64,000 nt of DNA from Flavobacterium resistens (GTDB lineage: Bacteria > Bacteroidota > Bacteroidia > Flavobacteriales > Flavobacteriaceae), in contig NZ_FXTA01000005.1 in assembly GCF_900182645.1 (NCBI RefSeq), positions 186,001 to 250,000 of the forward strand, in the 5' to 3' direction. Positions 61,822 through 64,000 of the stretch are shown piece by piece (within the stretch, counting starts at the first letter, position 1; every line of letters begins with the position of its first letter). The notes under the pieces were generated by a model. The model was not told the origin of the DNA. It was given only the letters and a program-made list of their open reading frames with translations, and made no database searches. The position numbers and the translations under genes were made by a program.

Positions 61822-62562
61822 ATGAAATTAAGAGCCGATAATTTAATCAAAACCTATAAAGGACGAAGTGTTGTAAAAGGAATTTCTGTTGAGGTAAATC
61901 AAGGAGAAATTGTGGGACTTTTAGGTCCGAATGGTGCTGGAAAAACAACTTCTTTCTATATGATTGTTGGATTGGTAAAACCAAATCAAGGAAATATTTA
62001 TCTTGATGATTTAAATATTACCGATTATCCGATGTACAAACGTGCTCAGCAAGGAATTGGTTATTTGGCACAGGAAGCTTCGGTTTTTAGAAAATTAAGT
62101 ATTGAAGACAATATTCTGAGCGTTTTACAATTGACTAAACTTTCAAAAGAAGCTCAAATTGCCAAAATGGAAAGTTTAATCGAAGAATTCAGCTTAGAAC
62201 ACATTCGTACCAACCGAGGCGATTTACTTTCTGGAGGTGAGCGTCGTCGTACCGAGATTGCCCGCGCATTGGCAACTGACCCAAAATTTATTTTGTTAGA
62301 TGAGCCTTTTGCAGGAGTTGACCCGGTTGCAGTTGAAGATATTCAGCGAATTGTAGCGCAGTTAAAAAACAAAAACATCGGAATTCTGATTACCGACCAC
62401 AACGTTCAGGAAACTTTAGCAATTACCGATAAAACATACTTAATGTTTGAAGGAGGAATTCTAAAAGCAGGAGTTCCGGAAGAATTAGTAGAAGATGAAA
62501 TGGTTCGACGTGTTTATCTCGGACAAAACTTCGAACTTCGTAAAAAGAAACTTGAATTTTAA
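61822..62562 (+). CDS. lptB: LPS export ABC transporter ATP-binding protein
   Basis: The 246-residue ATPase has Walker A GLLGPNGAGKTT, the Q-loop GIGYLAQEASVF, signature LLSGGERRRTEIARAL, Walker B FILLDEPFAGVDP and switch ITDHNV. ADNLIKTYKGRSVVKGIS and the VRRVYLGQNFELRKKKLEF tail are LptB-like. It powers LptB2FG to lift LPS from the inner membrane. The lptF/G genes are not in the window. Confidence 0.95.
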   Translation: MKLRADNLIKTYKGRSVVKGISVEVNQGEIVGLLGPNGAGKTTSFYMIVGLVKPNQGNIYLDDLNITDYPMYKRAQQGIGYLAQEASVFRKLSIEDNILSVLQLTKLSKEAQIAKMESLIEEFSLEHIRTNRGDLLSGGERRRTEIARALATDPKFILLDEPFAGVDPVAVEDIQRIVAQLKNKNIGILITDHNVQETLAITDKTYLMFEGGILKAGVPEELVEDEMVRRVYLGQNFELRKKKLEF

Positions 62563-62570
62563 AGATGTTA

Positions 62571-62641
62571 TATGTGAATGGTAAAAAGTAAAATGTTAGT
62601 TACTTTTTACCATTTTTCTTTTAACATTTCACTTTTCACAT
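62571..62641. terminator. Bidirectional terminator
   Basis: ATGGTAAAAAGTA and TACTTTTTACCAT form a 13-bp stem (12-base loop); outer sequences ATGTGAA and TTCACAT can extend it imperfectly. It separates lptB from the convergent GH25 gene. Confidence 0.82.
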
Positions 62642-62642
62642 C

Positions 62643-63497
62643 TTACTCTACAGTAATAAACTGCAATTGCTCTAAATCGCCATTGTAAATATTAACATCA
62701 ACTCTGTGTTTGATTCCCGGCAGAGAAGCTTTTTCTGTAAACTGCCAAAACAGCCAATCATCTTCAATTTTTTCTCTGTAGAAATTGTAATTGGCAATCC
62801 AGAATAAATATTCGCCAAACTCTTCTTTTAGAAAATCAGTATAATATCTTTCCCCTGAATAAATAATTGGGCGAACCTGATAATGTTTCTCCACTTTAGC
62901 CAGCCAACGTTTTAAACCTTTTTTTAAACTGTCCAAAGGCTGATTTTTTGGTAATTTTTCAATATCTAAAACTGGCGGAAGATCACCTTTTTGCAATTTT
63001 ACTGTTTTAATAAAAAGATTCGCCTGTTCAATAGAATTTTCGTTTGGACGATAATAATGATAAGCGCCGCGCATAATTTTATTTTCTTTTGCGCCTTTCC
63101 AATTTCGTTTAAATTGTCTATCCACATAATCATTTCCGGCAGTTGCACGTATAAAAACAAACTTGACAGGGTATTTCTCGTCTAAAATTTCAACTTCTTC
63201 CCAATCTACTTTTCCTTGAAATTCAGACACATCAAATCCGACGACTTTTCCTTTATGATTTTCGAGAACCCTAATATTTCGAACATCAGAAAGGTGTTTA
63301 TCTACCTCATTTTCATCTAAAACCTTACCCGATCTGAATCCGAGATAATAAGCTAATCCGGCTCGATAATGGTAAATTGTACCAATGAAAAGCGCTGCTA
63401 AAAAAGCAAACACGATAAAACGCATTAACTTACTGAAAAAAGATCTTCCAGCCGGTTTTCTTGCATAGGTTTTACGATAAGTCGTTTTTCTTGCCAT
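62643..63497 (-). CDS. Membrane-anchored GH25 lysozyme-like muramidase
   Basis: The 284-residue protein has a basic N-terminus, one membrane segment (~22-41) and a GH25 domain: GFDVSEFQGKVDW with Asp89, RATAGNDYVDRQF, GAYHYYRP, VLDIEK with Asp178 and Glu180, and WQFTEKASLPGIKHRVDVN. GH25 enzymes cut the MurNAc-GlcNAc bond of peptidoglycan. Anchoring in the inner membrane suggests a wall-remodelling role. It lies 10 bases after pssA on the same strand and may be co-transcribed. Confidence 0.92.
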   Translation of the reverse strand: MARKTTYRKTYARKPAGRSFFSKLMRFIVFAFLAALFIGTIYHYRAGLAYYLGFRSGKVLDENEVDKHLSDVRNIRVLENHKGKVVGFDVSEFQGKVDWEEVEILDEKYPVKFVFIRATAGNDYVDRQFKRNWKGAKENKIMRGAYHYYRPNENSIEQANLFIKTVKLQKGDLPPVLDIEKLPKNQPLDSLKKGLKRWLAKVEKHYQVRPIIYSGERYYTDFLKEEFGEYLFWIANYNFYREKIEDDWLFWQFTEKASLPGIKHRVDVNIYNGDLEQLQFITVE

Positions 63498-63507
63498 TCG
63501 GATACAA

Positions 63508-64000
63508 CTACTTTTTCAGAAACACATTGTTTATGATTGACAGCAATACATAAAAAGCAATGATAACAGGAATAGCACCAAATTGAAGCAATAAAAGTAA
63601 AACCAGAGAAATTGCTAAAAATACAATTTGCAGTACATTATCCTTAAAAGTAAATTTTTTAATTTTTAAAGCAAAAAGCGGAATTTCAGCATTTAAAATA
63701 TAAGCGCTACACAAAGTAATTGCCAATAAAATCCACTCATTGGTTAAAATTTCCAACAGTAAAAGTGATGAACCTGCATAAATATCCAGAACTACTTTCA
63801 AACTAATTATAAAAAGCGCATTTGCCGGCGTTGGCAATCCAATAAATGAATCGGTTTGACGTGTATCAATATTAAAATTAGCCAAACGATAACAAGAACC
63901 CAAAGTAATTATGAATCCCAAAAGAGGAATAAATTCGTTTGTCCCTAACTGATGTCCGCTATTAGCAAACATCGTGTACATTACATAACCTGGCGCAACA
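63508..64000 (-). CDS. pssA: CDP-alcohol phosphatidyltransferase, probable phosphatidylserine synthase, 5' end cut by window
   Basis: The reading frame continues past base 64000, so the start and the CDP-alcohol motif lie outside. Visible are VAPGYVMYTMF, GSCYRLANFNIDTRQTDSFI and GLPTPANALF, which are typical of the second half of CDP-diacylglycerol-serine O-phosphatidyltransferase, followed by four membrane segments. It would make phosphatidylserine, the precursor of phosphatidylethanolamine. Confidence 0.88.
   Translation of the reverse strand, partial: VAPGYVMYTMFANSGHQLGTNEFIPLLGFIITLGSCYRLANFNIDTRQTDSFIGLPTPANALFIISLKVVLDIYAGSSLLLLEILTNEWILLAITLCSAYILNAEIPLFALKIKKFTFKDNVLQIVFLAISLVLLLLLQFGAIPVIIAFYVLLSIINNVFLKK

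Overview
The window is AT-rich chromosomal DNA from a member of the Bacteroidota, almost certainly a Flavobacterium or a close relative. The evidence is a type IX secretion sorting domain, a HmuY/TonB-receptor pair, SusC-like and OMP_b-brl receptors, DUF6607 and DUF5362 family genes, and promoters of the Bacteroidota form TTTG-N19-TAnnTTTG. The two tRNA-Thr promoters match that form exactly. No rRNA, prophage, insertion sequence with a transposase, or CRISPR array is visible. Most of the sequence is core chromosome; accessory material is limited to a few small islands and many short intergenic repeats.

Layout. 1-4.9 kb: hybrid histidine kinase (5' cut), lpxK, a Nif3-like protein and a zinc-ribbon-family coiled-coil protein that has lost its cysteines. 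5.0-9.3 kb: alpha/beta hydrolase, then an ArsR / P450-like / ABM-monooxygenase cassette bracketed by two similar composite repeats, then rluF. 9.4-11.7 kb: a DUF4173-like membrane protein, a small winged-helix regulator and a membrane protein that share an ACTTTG-N5-CAAAGT site. 12-15.6 kb: corA, folD, ffh. 15.9-20.5 kb: an O-acylation module (SGNH, SGNH+LysM, MBOAT). 20.7-26.6 kb: T9SS cargo protein and a haem-uptake locus (HmuY, HmuR-like receptor, divergent DUF6607). 26.7-36.8 kb: argS, TonB-dependent receptor, cutC, fabH, S9 peptidase, ABC ATPase. 36.9-43.9 kb: OmpA-like and lipocalin-like lipoproteins, htpG, a solitary DUF4062 gene, lipoproteins, DUF5362. 44.2-47.3 kb: two tandem tRNA-Thr genes, a small conserved gene, and manA-bcp-queD-idi. 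47.6-57.3 kb: secreted msrB-msrA, META lipoprotein, aminopeptidase P, lipoproteins, quinone oxidoreductase, FAD protein, small unknowns. 57.3-64 kb: recQ, kdsD-tatC-CMD-lptB, GH25 lysozyme and pssA (5' cut).

How the genes work together. Envelope biogenesis dominates: lpxK (lipid A), kdsD (Kdo precursor), lptB (LPS export), pssA (phospholipid), fabH (fatty acids), tatC (export), a polymer O-acylation module, and several outer-membrane receptors and lipoproteins.

The most unusual signal is a pair of 116-nt intergenic elements (11873-11988 on the minus strand, 53431-53546 on the plus strand). They have identical geometry: a 22-bp stem unrelated in sequence between copies, a 21-nt loop with a partly conserved sequence, a second 5-bp hairpin capped by TTCG or TGCG, and a conserved 3' end ending CTATCCCTCACGCG. 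Stem sequences differ while pairing is kept, which points to selection on structure. Other items of interest are the repeat-flanked P450 cassette, the DUF4062 gene as a possible single-gene defence factor, the shared operator of the winged-helix/membrane-protein module, and two proteins that lack their family's zinc ligands.
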